From Cricetomys ansorgei (Eukaryota > Chordata > Mammalia > Rodentia > Nesomyidae): 64,000 bases of DNA. Below the pieces are notes generated by a model. It was not told the DNA's origin, ran no database searches, and saw nothing but the letters and a program-made list of their open reading frames with translations. Made by a program: the position numbers and the translations under genes. Where the stretch lies: NCBI GenBank assembly GCA_026225945.1, contig JAMJFZ010001258.1, positions 6,220,501 through 6,284,500 of the forward strand, read 5' to 3'. Positions 51,986 through 63,625 of the stretch are shown here, piece after piece (within the stretch, counting starts at the first letter, position 1; each line of letters begins with the position of its first letter).

Positions 51986-53949
51986 TGTCTCCAGGTCGCG
52001 ACCTCTCTTTGCCGTTGACAGAGCCTCTGTAGTCTTTGCGAGCACTCTGGGTCCTCTGGGCACAGGCGGTTTTCTTCCTTCAGTGCTGGTTACACAGCTG
52101 GAGTAGGGCATGCATGCTTCCAATGACCTTTTTTTTTTTAACAGAAAGTCAGCTTGCCAGTTTCAATTTGAACACAGTCCTCCAAGGGGAACAGAGGCAT
52201 CCGATGACAATGGCACTTGAGCGTGCCGGTATTAAATACGCCTTCTTCCATGCTCAGCTTCCTGGTGTCCTCTGTTTTATGTCCAGCATGCTTAAGGCTA
52301 TAGGTGCACACTTACACTAGTTCTGAGCAAATAGTCCAAGCGGCTTGAGTTTGTTCTCTGCTGCCCTCGGTCTAGGCTTCTGACATCTTCCAGAACAGTT
52401 AGAGATGTTGCACATAGCTAGAAGCAGAACCCAGTACCTACATTTCACCCTAGGCTACCTATTTAATTTCAGCTGTCCCTTTTGGATGAGTTTGTATAGT
52501 GCTATAATTTCATGGGCTTGCCTAATCCTGCCAAGAAAGAGGATGGGAGCTAGAGGGCGAGTTAACGGCAGCAAGTCTATTGAGAGAGCGCCAGCCGTAA
52601 GTTTAAAGATGCTTGGTGCCCTTTCTTCCTAGCCCTTCCCTTCTTTCTGTCTCCCTTCCCCCGTCTTTGTTGTCACGTTACTGTACAAATACAAAGATAG
52701 TACAGCTGTGAATGGAGAGCCGTTTGTGAGAAGTCATTGGTAACATCTTTGAACATCTGGTCCAGTCTCCAGATCATTCTTCTCCCTGGGAAGAAGATAC
52801 AATGTAGCTAATGCAGTAGTAGCTCTTGCTCTTCGGTGCCTTGGGGAAAGGTTAGGAAGCATGAGTGGCCGCGAGCTCTGCTGTTCCAAAGGCTGGTGCT
52901 TGTAAAACTTCCCACTGCACATTTTATCTAGGACATCTTTATTCCAAATTACAGATTAATACCCGTTTGGAGGATGCCAACGATGAATGATAACTTGGGC
53001 TTGAATATGCCCAGGTGGCTGGACAGAACGGGATAGAAAGTCTGCTCACTCAGTTCAATAGCCATGGCTGTGATCTGGACACGAATTGTGTTCTGTGCCC
53101 AGAGGAGGACTTGGCAGCAATGCTCTGCAATATGGAAGTATGTTTCCTCTGATGGATGACCTTCTTGGCTCCACACCATGGCAGTGGGGTCCACATTTTC
53201 CTTTATCTGATGTTTCAAGGCTCAGTCGGATACCAGAACCACTGTTTGAAATTTTGAGTTACTATTGACTATTTAGCTATTTTTTTTAACCTGAAAGGAA
53301 ACAGCATCGAGCCCTACTGAGCATGGAAAAGCTTTCTCGTGTACTCTTCCACATGCTTATTGTTGGACAGATTTTCTTACAAGCATTGCCATCATTATGC
53401 AGAATGCCTCTGTTTCCCCATTCGAAAGGAAAGTCCACTCTAACTGTAAAAATGCTGCAGCAGAAGGTGACGTAAGATCTAATCGTTTCCGGAAAGTGAT
53501 TTGTCAGTGGCGTAGATTGCATTTACAAAGCCATCCAGCATTGGCTGTGGTCAGCGAAGGAGGTGTGGGGGTCGAGCAGAGTGACGGGAATACTACTAAG
53601 ATCCTCTTCATCAGAATGAGCCTTTTACCGTGTGTAGAGGGGGAGTAAACAGGGCTTTGCTGGAGAGGAGGTCTGATGATCAGCGGCCACGTAGGGTGGG
53701 ACTAGGAGGCACAGATCCCAACAGCAAACTTGGTTGGTGCGCAAGCAGTGTCACTCACGATGAGAGACTTTGGTCTTTGACGACGGTTCTTAGAGCTGAT
53801 GCCTGTGATGTCTGCTCTTTGCTTTGGGTAAAGTTGGGAGAATTTCACACTAAGCTTTCCAATGTTCTGTTTTTTAAGTATATTTATTGAAACCACTAGT
53901 CAATATTAATGAATGATTTCCAAGTGTACTTATTTATACTTTGTGGCGC

Positions 53950-53952
<3 letters not shown>
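51986..53952. other. No gene seen, about 2 kb without a recognised repeat
   Basis: Short frames up to 97 codons. The lack of visible SINEs or LTRs over 2 kb is notable but gives no functional clue by itself. Confidence 0.4.

Positions 53953-53984
<32 letters not shown>
53953..53984. repeat. (TG)16 perfect dinucleotide microsatellite
   Basis: Sixteen uninterrupted TG units, followed by 'cgtgctgtgg'. Confidence 0.98.
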
Positions 53985-53988
<4 letters not shown>

Positions 53989-56564
53989 CTGTGGCTGAAG
54001 TAATCAGCAGACATAGGGGTTTGTGCTTTGGTCTTAAATAGGAAAATACCAAGTGTTCACATAATTTACCAGGCGCCTCAGCCAGAGAACTTGTCACTAG
54101 GTACAAATGCTTGTTTGTATTCACAAAAGGGAATATAGCATACATAAAATAAAAATGTGATTTGCTTGTTTGTCTTGGCCAAAACGGGGCAGAGAAATTC
54201 TCCATCTGTCTTGTTCTGCCCACAACAATGTTACAGCTTACAGAAAAGAAGTGACAAAAGCCAGGAAATATGCACGTGTGGACTTGGGGCAGGCCTTACT
54301 CCGAAGCTAGAATGAAAGTCACAAGTCACAAGGACCAGGACCTTTTCACATCTGGGATGGTTCACCCCGAGCATGGGATTCTCTGTAGAAAGCTGGAGTT
54401 CAAAAAGACAAATTTTGAAAATTGATTCTAACTACTAGGGCCCCACTGAAATAGAACTCGAGACCCTTTGCTCCTGGTCAAGCCTCATGCGTATCTATTT
54501 GTGATTATTCATAAGTCCAGAGAGAACCTACAGCCTGCACGGCTGCTCTACTAGGGCAAAATCCTTGGTCCCTACCAGTTTATGGCAATCGATGGAAGAG
54601 AGACAGAAATCAGCATGTTTACTTAGAATATCAAGTCTTTGTTGTTCTTTGGCTCTTATTCTTCCCTTCCCTTTAGGAGACCATAGCTGCTGACTTACAA
54701 GAAGCACAATAAACACATCCATGCTGTAGATTCAATCAATTTCAGAGTCTTTGGTCTGTTGCTGACTAGTTTGATTGCATTGTATTTCCTTCACAGACTG
54801 GGAGGGAGAGCGGAGGCTGATTGCCCAGAATGGAGCCCCAGTCCTTGCATGAATGTCGAATGCTTTGTTATGACAAATCCAGTAAAGATTAGTTTTGTAA
54901 TGCTCCTGAAAGGCTTTTTGCCTGCTACTTGCCCCAGATAATAGTGTTTATCACACCAAATCTCCATAATAAAGATTGTTGCCAATGTTCCCCCTGGGCA
55001 AACAGCTGCTTTGGGACTAAGCTTGGCTGTCTTAAGATCCTGCTTGTCTCCTGTTATTAAAAAGTTACCACATGAGTAGTTATATTTGATGTATATTGTA
55101 CAGTATATTTGATGATATAGACAGTTATACATGAACATAAAGGCTGGAGATAGTTTTCACTCTGAGCTTCCAATTCATGTTTTGTGTTATTGGTGCTTGC
55201 CAAACAGAACGACATGTCTGCTTGTCAAGCAAGCTGGCTTCGTTTCTTAGGCCACCCCTTACACCTCAGTATTCCCTCAGTATTCTTACTCTGATGTCAG
55301 AGATTTTAAGCACAGGAAAAAGCAGACCTCATTGGGCTTTCCTAGGTTTAGAGAGAACTCTGTCTGATAGAAAGATCCCACGGGCAAGCTGATCCTATAA
55401 GGTTTCATGCAATGTCTCCTCTACAGAGATAACTATCAGGAAAGAATAAGACCCAGGGAACACCAAGAGAGAGGGGGCTCCTGAATAGGACCCCTGAAGA
55501 GTGACCTACCTTTCCAAGATACCAACAAGGAAAGCTGAACTAAGAATCAAGATAACCCTAGGGCACACAATCTTTCTAAAAGAGGACAAATCAAGGGTCT
55601 ACACACCATCCTTCTCAGGACGCTGACTTCTGCCCTCCTGTCCTTTACGTGAGTTCACTTGGATAGAGGTAAATGTCTCCATGAACGACTTGTTAAAAAG
55701 TAAGGGATTCTTGGGAGAAAGCAAATGTTGACGCCTTGTTCTCCCACTTTATCAGTGAATAAAGAATTATTCTACCTGGGAAATTAATCACCAATGAGAG
55801 CTCAGCCAAAGCCACAGTCTGGCACCTACCTAACTTCTGTTGAAATTGGATATGTTCCAGAACTCCAAGATCAATGCCAAGAGAATGAGCGGAACCGGAA
55901 GCTGTGCGCTCAGGTCTGCCCTCTGCTCTGTCCTCTGCTGCTGTCCTTAGGACTTCCCACCAACTCGCTCCTGTTGAATTTGAGTGTGAATTTTGGCTTT
56001 AGTTTTGATTATTGTTAGTGCTTGCTTAAGCTAACTGACTTCCCATTTCTGGTTCTGCTTTCTTCCATATCTGGCCTGCCAGATCAAATTTGGGATCTGT
56101 TGGGATCAGTTTTGCTCTTGATGAAGAACGTTTAGAAAGAACTCAGAAGCTCCGCACCTCCACAGTCTGATCAGCTGTGTGTCTGGATTCTCATGGTGAC
56201 CAATTTCCAAGTCAGTGGACGGAGAAGAATGCAGTGGCTGCATCCACCTTCCCAAAGGGTTCAGACCGTTCCATGCTGATTGACTCAGGCCTTCACGTCT
56301 CTCAGGACTTCTCTCTGCAGAGGAGTCTGGGCCCCAGAAAGGACAGGCCTATCCCCTTGGCTCAATCTGCCCACAGCTTGAAAGACAGCTGGCTGAGTGG
56401 ATGGAGTCAGAGGAGACAGGCGGCTGAGCAGACAGGAAGCCTCATGCTAGGCGGAGCACAGAAAATAGCAGAGGCAAGTAAATCTTTGAAATATTTTTTG
56501 ATGAAATTGAACCCAGCAATAGTCACTAAGCAGAGAGCTCTGGGCTGTTCTAACTGTCCTTATC
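53985..56564. other. No gene seen, about 2.6 kb
   Basis: No SINE recognised. Frames up to 115 codons (54791-55138, minus) have no known features. The 169-codon frame starting at 56177 runs into dispersed-repeat copy D. Confidence 0.4.
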
Positions 56565-56920
56565 GTTGCAGAAGTTTGTTTTTGGTTATATATAAGATAA
56601 TTGTGTGCACTGCTGGGAGAAGGGATGCCCAGGCCTTGGCCTTTTGTATGGTCTGCAGGCGTTGGATTGCTGTGGGGGAGGTGTGATTGCTAATGATCTG
56701 CACGTGCTGTCAGTAGCACACCTGAGGAGTTCTGAAAGAACAAAAACACCTGAGCTCAGATGCTCAGGGTTCCACCGTTGATTGAGTCTGGCGCCGGCCA
56801 TGACGGTGGTTCCCTCTGCTGAGCTCTGGCAGGGTTTGAGTCTATGAAAATGCTTCCGTGTCTCTCTTGCTGAGCTGCCACAGCAGCGTAGCACTACACC
56901 TTCACCGCCGAGACGCCGAT
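56565..56920 (+). repeat. Unclassified dispersed repeat, copy D of four
   Basis: 'tgtatggtctgcaggcgttg' (56645-56664), 'ctgcacgtgctgtcagtagc' (56698-56717), 'acctgaggagttctgaaaga' (56720-56739), 'cacctgagctcagatgctca' (56748-56767), 'ggttccaccgttgattgagt', 'cggtggttccctctgctgag' (56803-56822) and 'ctatgaaaatgcttccgtgt' (56842-56861), then 'gctgagctgccacagcagcg'. Its 3' end aligns with copy C ('cagcagtgtgctactcca'), which helps place the boundary. Confidence 0.8.
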
Positions 56921-56989
56921 GGCTTCCCATGTGGGAAGTGTTGATAGGAGGCAAGGCGGTGACGTCTGAAATCAGACTTAACATCTTGG

Positions 56990-57075
56990 CTATAGCTTAG
57001 CCGCTCTGTAGACTCTTGTTGTCGGTATTATTATTGCTGTCAATATTATTGTTGTCGTTATTTGCGTTATCTTAG
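56990..57075. repeat. Low-complexity (ATT/GTT)n patch
   Basis: 'attattattgctgtcaatat' and 'tattgttgtcgttatttgcg' form an imperfect trinucleotide repeat. Confidence 0.7.
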
Positions 57076-57139
57076 GTGTTTGTGGGTGAGCATGCCTGTG
57101 ACTGACATGAGCCAACGTCTACTGTCACCCTCTTTCACT

Positions 57140-57360
57140 TTCTGTTGTTTTTGAGACCGGCTCTTTCAGTGAGTTTAGAACTCCTGGATTCAGCAAGTCT
57201 AGCTGGCCGACAAGCTCCAGGGATCCTCCGGTGTCAGCCTCCTTGGTGCAAAAGTCTGGGTGCATATGACCACTCCTGGCTCTTGACCTGGGTGTAGGGG
57301 ACCCGAACGCTAGGCCTCAGGCTTGAGCAGCCAGCACTTTACCAACGGAGGCGTTTCTTG
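57140..57360 (-). mobile_element. B3 SINE, antisense
   Basis: 'gtttttgagaccggctcttt' (57146-57165), 'agctggccgacaagctccag' (57201-57220), 'ggatcctccggtgtcagcct' (57221-57240), 'gaccactcctggctcttgac' (57269-57288) and 'ggggacccgaacgctaggcc' (57297-57316) with the head 'cagccagcactttaccaacg' (57330-57349). Confidence 0.85.
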
Positions 57361-60089
57361 TAACGTTATCATTTTTTGTTTGGGGCACTCCTGTTTTTCT
57401 AGATGAGGCTTGTGGGTTCACATTGATAAGAAATGCCATCTATTTGGGAAATATATTGCTGTTAGTGTTTGCTGAGTGCTGAGAATTGCAGGCCTCACTT
57501 TCACAGACTCTGAAGATGGATACTCTTTAACTGAACCTCTCAACCTGGCGGTGGCTACAGGAGGACCTTGAAATGTAACCATGAGCAAGCAAAGATCTGT
57601 TACTCCCCAGTGACTGCTTTCTGCCCTTGGGAAAAGGATAGAACAGATTCAAAAGGAGCTCAGAATTTGACCCTGAGTAGACACTAGGAAGAGATCCAGA
57701 GACTAGCATTTAACAAATGGTATCTAGCGATATGTCCCAGAACATCTTCTATCAGATGCGGACTAGTGAAACAACCTGATTTTTTTCTCATGTATCAAAT
57801 AAAAGAAAACATCTCCATAGATTTGCCACAATAATGCGACACAGCAAACCACTCTAAGAGTCAGGAGTCTAAAATAAGCATCTGCTACTTGGGAACTGTG
57901 AGGTGACAGTGTGGGTCCAGAGCCCGGCAATTCAGCCCTGGGCTCGAACCGGTGGGTGCTCCTTCAGATTCCAACTGGACTTTATCCCGTGATTGGGTTT
58001 AAAGGTAAGAGCCACAGAGGGATGGCTGGGATGGCTGAGTCCATCACCTATCTGTCTCCTTCTTGCCCCCAGCAACCTGGCGGAGGTATGTTCTCATGGC
58101 ACGTGTAGAGAAGCAAGAGAGAAAAATCAATCAAACAAACAAGCAAATAAACAAGCAAAATTCGTAAAATATTTTGCAAACTTCTTCTTGTATCAGCTTT
58201 GTTACCTTTCTTAATGGCCAAAGCAATCGATGCAGCTGGACTGAGAGTTTTCAGGGCCGCTCTCAAAGTCAGTATACGGGTCGCTCCACAGCAGACACCA
58301 ATGCAGCTGTTCTAAGTCATCCTAAGAAGCTTAAGGTTGACCCTAGGAGTCACTTCCTAATCCTTGCCTGGTTTTAGGCTATCAGTGACACTCTGTGGCA
58401 CCGGTGGGTGATCATGTCTCGTCTGCGTTGAACCTGGAGAAGCTGGGTTTGTGAAAGAGGCCTTAGATCTCGCCCACAGTTTCTTTCTGATCTGACTCCA
58501 GTTGGTGCTGAATCCTAAAGTTGCCTATGACCCATGGGACAGAGACACTGTGTGGTCAAAGTTCAGATCTAGGGTCTGTTCTTTCCTGGTGCAACCTCTG
58601 CTTCCTTTTGTGCTATGCTTAAAGGAGAAGATGAATGTACGTGGAAGCCCAGAGGAGGAGGGAATCTTTGCTTGGGGATAAAGGAGAAAGGGTATAAAAG
58701 TATCTTATAAATTCTACAGCCTCCTGTCTTTCAGCTGCCAGTTTCCAGAGAGGGAGCTGCAAGATCTGCCACCCACTCGCAGTGCTCCTCGTGTTAGCAC
58801 GCCATGATGTTTCAGACTGTGAATGTACGCCTCTTTCACTGTGGTGCATTTATTTTAACTCCAATAAAATACAAAAGCAAAGGTGGACCAAAGCGTCTGG
58901 GTCCACAACGTTAACGTACAGCGTTGGCTATGCAACCTGGAACCTGAACTCAACGTCTCCAAACTCCAAGTTCTAAGCCTGAAACGCGTGGCATTACGCA
59001 TTGTCATGGTGAACAATGTCATTTTTCATTCAATAATACATGAAGAGATAACGAAGTCTTCTGAGTTCTGGAAATGTTCAAATACAAGTCAAGCTACCAT
59101 ATCAGGGAAGAACTGGGCAGAATTGCATTAGGTCCTTTCTGATTCTGAGAGTCAGAAACATTGAATCCAGTCCCTCAGTTTAAAGACACAGCAACCACGA
59201 GAAGGTCATCCGTCCCGTAGCCTTCCTCCACATGGAAGGATTTCTCGCACAGAGGGTGACCTTCTATCTTCGTATGTCTTAAGTAGACTAATCACAGGAA
59301 TCTGAGTGCTGCTGAGCAGGAGAAAGGTTCCAGGCTTCTCCTCGACACTTGCTGTTCTCCTTAATGTTGATCTAGGGGTCAGGAAAGCGTTTTTGGATAT
59401 TTGTCATAAAGTTTCCCAGGATCAATAAACTTTCATTTTTGGATCGGTTCCATTAGTTGATTGGTTTCCTTTAGTACTTTCTCAATTCCCTTGGAAGAAG
59501 CACCAAGAGAACGGTGATTGTGAAAAGATCAAACCTGCTTCATTCCTTCTTCAGAAGATGGATATCTCATCCCTAATGAGCCCCTTTATATTCTTCAGGA
59601 TTGTAACTACTAAGCGTTCCCAAGAGAGTCAATCCATACGTGTTGAGGGTTGGATGCCACTCGGTGATTCTCCATTTTCTCTTGACTTTTTTGAAGAATT
59701 TTTTCTAAGAAGAAATGGAGATTTCACACTGTACTTTTCAATCTATGCTTGCTCATTGTTGCTAAAAGAAAAGCATACTTCAAACTGTATTCCATTAGCT
59801 ATAATGGATGCTACAGGAAGACTTGCATGGTCCGTCCCATGATGTCATCTGCCTAAGCTAAACTGCCATTCGTTCTCTTAGCGCTCAAATACATATTCAT
59901 GATTAAAGAGAAACGGTGCTGGGTATCACATAGAGATAGCTGCTGATTTCCCAAGTCTATTCCTGGAAACCATGAAAACACTAGAGAATGCATCCAATAT
60001 CTTTTGACATCTAATATCCCCAAAGATATTGAAATTGCATTCTGTCCCATTAAGGAAAAAACACCTGCCTCAATATGTACATTTTCTAT
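57361..60089. other. No gene seen, about 2.7 kb; splice-like signals near 58.0 kb
   Basis: Two small intervals bounded by good acceptor/donor strings lie at 57968-58004 and 58073-58085, but they carry no recognisable coding sequence. CAAA-type low complexity at 58125-58160. Frames up to 94 codons are unnamed. No repeats recognised. Confidence 0.4.
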
Positions 60090-60305
60090 GATATCTTAGG
60101 ATATTAAGAACTCACATTGTTATGTTTTATGTATAATCTCACTCCATCCTTACAACCTTACAAAAATTATCATCAACTCCATTTTCAAACGAGTTTGTGG
60201 AACTACAGAAGAGAGAACTCGGCTGCTCAAGGTCACACAGGAAATAAGGAGAAGGGTGCGGGCTGGGCTGGGACCTGTGCAGCAGAACCACGGGTTCTGG
60301 CTCCT
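60090..60305 (-). mobile_element. MIR SINE, antisense
   Basis: 'ctcactccatccttacaacc' (60138-60157), 'aaattatcatcaactccatt' (60164-60183), 'ttcaaacgagtttgtggaac', 'tcaaggtcacacaggaaata' (60228-60247), 'gggctgggacctgtgcagca' and 'gaaccacgggttctggctcc' (60284-60303) follow antisense MIR. Confidence 0.8.
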
Positions 60306-61002
60306 CTCTGCGAGTTCCTGCCCATTCTCAACAAAGATTTGCCGCTTGAGTTAGTATGCCTCCCTCCCCAGGAGCGACTGCGCTGGAAGCGAGGAAGCCT
60401 GAAACTTGTGCATCACAGGATTGCGGCGTGCTGCTCATTCTTTGCTCCTGTGGGCAGGAAAAGGACACAAGAGCTCTTAGGCTATTTTCGATTATCTCCT
60501 TTCTTTAAGAGCAAGGCTCCATCTGCATGAAAACAGAAAACAAACCAAAGTAAAACAAAGACCTGCGGGTAGAGAAACACTGCAGGGAGATAAGTCTCAG
60601 CATTCTGGAACTAGCACAGACAAGGTCAGAGAGAAGAGTAGGGGCTGTCGGATTTGTCATCTATGTGGGGGAAGAGCACCCCGTGAGAAACTCCCCAGAT
60701 GCTGTGCCCTCTGCATCTTGCCTTTGCCCTGTGCTTCATCCATCTGCATTCCTGCCTGCATTCTCTTCTAACCATTCTCCCTAATTCCCCATTGGATGCT
60801 CGGCCACCTCTCGCAGCTATGGCAGCAAGGATAGTCTGCTCTTTGGGAAGAAGGGCAGCACTGTAGCTCTGATCCACCTCTCAGAGAGGATTATATTCTT
60901 CTCTGACTCTTTATAGATGAAGCTGGAGGTGTCTGGGGCTCTACCACCGGCGCAGCGCGTTGCCTCACTCAGCTCCCGTCACAGGGCTTCTTGTCGCCCT
61001 TT
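60306..61002. other. No gene seen
   Basis: No repeat or coding signal recognised. Confidence 0.35.
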
Positions 61003-61145
61003 CTTGTATTGCTTTCATTCGGCAACATTATTCGATCTCTGTTATGTGCCAAATCCTAAGTCACAGACTGGGGATAAAAGAGCAGTTAGGATCAATGTCC
61101 TGTCTGCTCCCTGTGGGAGGGAGAGAGAGTTATTAAGTAATGGAA
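61003..61145 (-). mobile_element. L2 LINE 3' end fragment, antisense
   Basis: 'gctttcattcggcaacatta' (61010-61029), 'ttcgatctctgttatgtgcc' (61030-61049), 'aaatcctaagtcacagactg' (61050-61069), 'gggataaaagagcagttagg' (61070-61089) and 'gtctgctccctgtgggaggg' (61101-61120) match antisense L2. Confidence 0.7.
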
Positions 61146-61817
61146 ATATGTGCTCTGCAGGGGGAGTATGGTGATGTTGTGAAGGCATTTACTGGGGGCA
61201 CCTTATTTTTGCTGTTGTAACATGTAAAGAACTGGGTGTGGGTAGTTAGGTGAAGATAAACGAACAATGGACCACTTCAGACAAAGGGAAGAGCCTGGGA
61301 TACAGTGATAACACGGCGAAGGGGTCACAAATGTGTAAAATGTGAAGCTACAGACTTGTACATTGTTGCGTAGAATCTTCTAGAAGGTCCGTATGGTTTT
61401 GCCCTACGAGCACAGGCACTGGATAAGTAGAGGGAGAAAGCCAGCAGATTTCACATCATCGGGTTATAATCTGAAAAATCATGTTCTACCCGGATGTGTG
61501 GAGAGCAAGAGAAAACCGAGAAATTAATGCAGCGGCTATCAGACGGGTTTAGGAAAAATGGCAGACGCTGCATTATTGATAGCAGAGATAGAGACAAAGA
61601 CATTGGTTAGAAAGCTATCAGGAAATAAGTTCTCTAGCGGTTGATGATGGTGATGCAGAGGGACAACCAGAAGTTTCTAGTTCCTGTGGCACAGCTGGCT
61701 CAAGTCTAAGCAATTTGAGGGCACAATGAATAGAGGCTTCATCATGAAAGTCATTTTTCAAATGATTTTTAGATCTGAAGTGGTGTTGCGTCTGAAAGAG
61801 GATGTTTAAATGTATTT
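61146..61817. other. No gene seen
   Basis: Unique-looking sequence up to the TG minisatellite. No repeat recognised. Confidence 0.4.
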
Positions 61818-62410
61818 GTGTGTGTGTGTGTGTGTGTGTGTGTGAGTGTGTGTATGTACGTGCGTGTGTGTGCATGTGTGTGTGTGTATGTACGTGTGTG
61901 TGTGCATGTGTGTGTGTGTGCATGTGTGTGTGTATGTGTGTGTGTGTGCATGTGTGTGTGTGTGCATGTGTGTATGTACGTGTGTGTGTGCATGTGTGTG
62001 TGTGTGCATGTGTGTGTGTATGTACGTGTGTGTGTGCATGTGTGTGTGTGTGCATGTGTGTGTGTATGTACGTGTGTGTGTGCATGTGTGTGTGTGCATG
62101 TGTGTGTGCATGTGTGTGTGTGTATGTGTGTGTGTGTATGTACGTGTGTGTGTGTGCATGTGTGTGTGTGCATGTGTGTGTGTATGTATGTGTGTGTGCA
62201 CGTGTGAGTGTGTGTATGTACGTGTGTGTGTACACGTGTGTGTGTGTATGTATGTGTGTGTGTGTGCATGTGTGTGTGTATGTACGTGTGTGTGTGCATG
62301 TGTGTGTGTGTATGTACGTGTGTGTGTACACGTGTGTGTGTGTATGTACATGTGTGTGTGTGCATGTGTGTGTATGTATTTGTGTATGTGCGCATGTGTG
62401 TATGTGTTAG
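61818..62410. repeat. Large TG minisatellite with a 46-bp higher-order unit
   Basis: About 590 bases of TG with punctuating modules CATG, TATGTACG and TACACG. The marker ATGTACG starts at 61974, 62020 and 62066, an exact 46-base spacing, and recurs at 61854, 61888, 62138, 62216, 62280 and 62312 at other intervals. Open frames of 181-237 codons on both strands (Thr-His or Cys-Val repeats) are artefacts. Alternating purine/pyrimidine throughout, so Z-DNA-prone. Confidence 0.97.
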
Positions 62411-62967
62411 AAGATCAGAAGCATAACTGTGAGAGTTATGGGACAGAGATGACAAGACCGTAGACAAGATTACCAGGGTAAGAGCGGGAAGCGAGGGCAG
62501 GGATCTAGGAACTGAATATTGAGGATGGAGCTTAAATGTTTAATAATTTCTAGGATGGGAACATTTGCAAAGGAGACCACCAGGAAGTCAGAAAGTCTCA
62601 GGTAACTCATGTGACCAGGATGCTACGGGGAAACAAGAGGAAAAGCTGATAAGGAAAAAGAAGTTACCTGTGAAGGATTCTGTTAAAGGAGCGAATGAAA
62701 TAGATACAGAAGATAAGTCTCATCAGGGGAGCTGGTCTATGGTCCAGGGGGACAGTGGTGGGCCGGAGTGGACGGCTGTCTGGGAGAGGATGGAGTGAAT
62801 TCAGCAAGTACAATAAATGCTTTTGCGAACTTTGTGAGAAGACAGATGGAGACACGGTGGAATCTGGAGGGCGGAAGGAGCTATGTTCTAGCCTTGGTTT
62901 TGTGTCACATTCTGATTCTCGCCTTGGTTCCCACAATTCTTTGCCTTCCCAGCCTACACTCTGCTCA
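62411..62967. other. No gene seen between the two TG tracts
   Basis: Purine-leaning unique sequence. A 112-codon minus-strand frame has no known features. Confidence 0.4.
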
Positions 62968-63625
62968 GGTATGTGTGTATATGTGTGTATAAGGGTGCAC
63001 ATGTGTGTGTGTGTGTGATAGCACTAATGTGAGTATATGTGCACAAGTATTTGTAAGTGGGCATGAGTGTGCATATATGCATGTATACATGCATGTGTAT
63101 GTACGTGTATGCAAAAGAATGTGTATGAGAATATGTGTGTGTATATATGGCATATGTATGTATGTGTGTGAGTCTGTGTGCATGTATGTAACTATGGGTG
63201 TCTGCATGTGGAGCTGTGCCTGTATGAATGTGTGCATGCAAGTGCATTCGATTGCATTCGATTGGTGTATATGGGTGTGCATTTGTGTGTGTAAATCTGT
63301 TCACATGGAGATGTGCTTATATGTTTATATGTGTGTGATTTAGTGCATGTGTGTGCTAGTATGTCTGTGTGTTTGTGTGAGAGTGTACCAGTGTATGTGT
63401 GTCTCTGCCAGTGTGTAACAATATATGTGCCTGTACAAGTGTTTAATACATGTGTGTGCAGTGTATGTGTGTATATGTGAGTGTGTTCATGTGTATATGT
63501 TTACTTATGTGGTAATGGAAGAATGTTCATATGTGTATAGTTGTGCATGAGAGTCTGTATATGAATGTGTGTTAACTTGAATATATATGTGACTAGGTCA
63601 GCATGTGTGCATGTGTGTTACATGT
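62968..63625. repeat. Degenerate TG-rich low-complexity region
   Basis: About 650 bases dominated by TG with TATA, TGCA and CATG interruptions. More degenerate than 61818-62410. Contains a direct repeat 'gcattcgattgcattcgatt' (63243-63262). Probably an old, decaying minisatellite. Confidence 0.85.

Noticed and set aside
56177..56686. 169-codon plus-strand frame
   Set aside because: Its C-terminal third is the dispersed repeat (copy D), and the rest has no family resemblance.
61974..62080. Regular 46-base spacing resembling a CRISPR array
   Set aside because: The 'spacers' are themselves TG repeats and the host is a mammal; it is a minisatellite higher-order unit.
61618..62467. Open frames of 181-237 codons on both strands (Thr-His or Cys-Val repeats)
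   Set aside because: Direct translation of a TG minisatellite. Several frames are open at once on both strands, with no protein-like composition outside the repeat.
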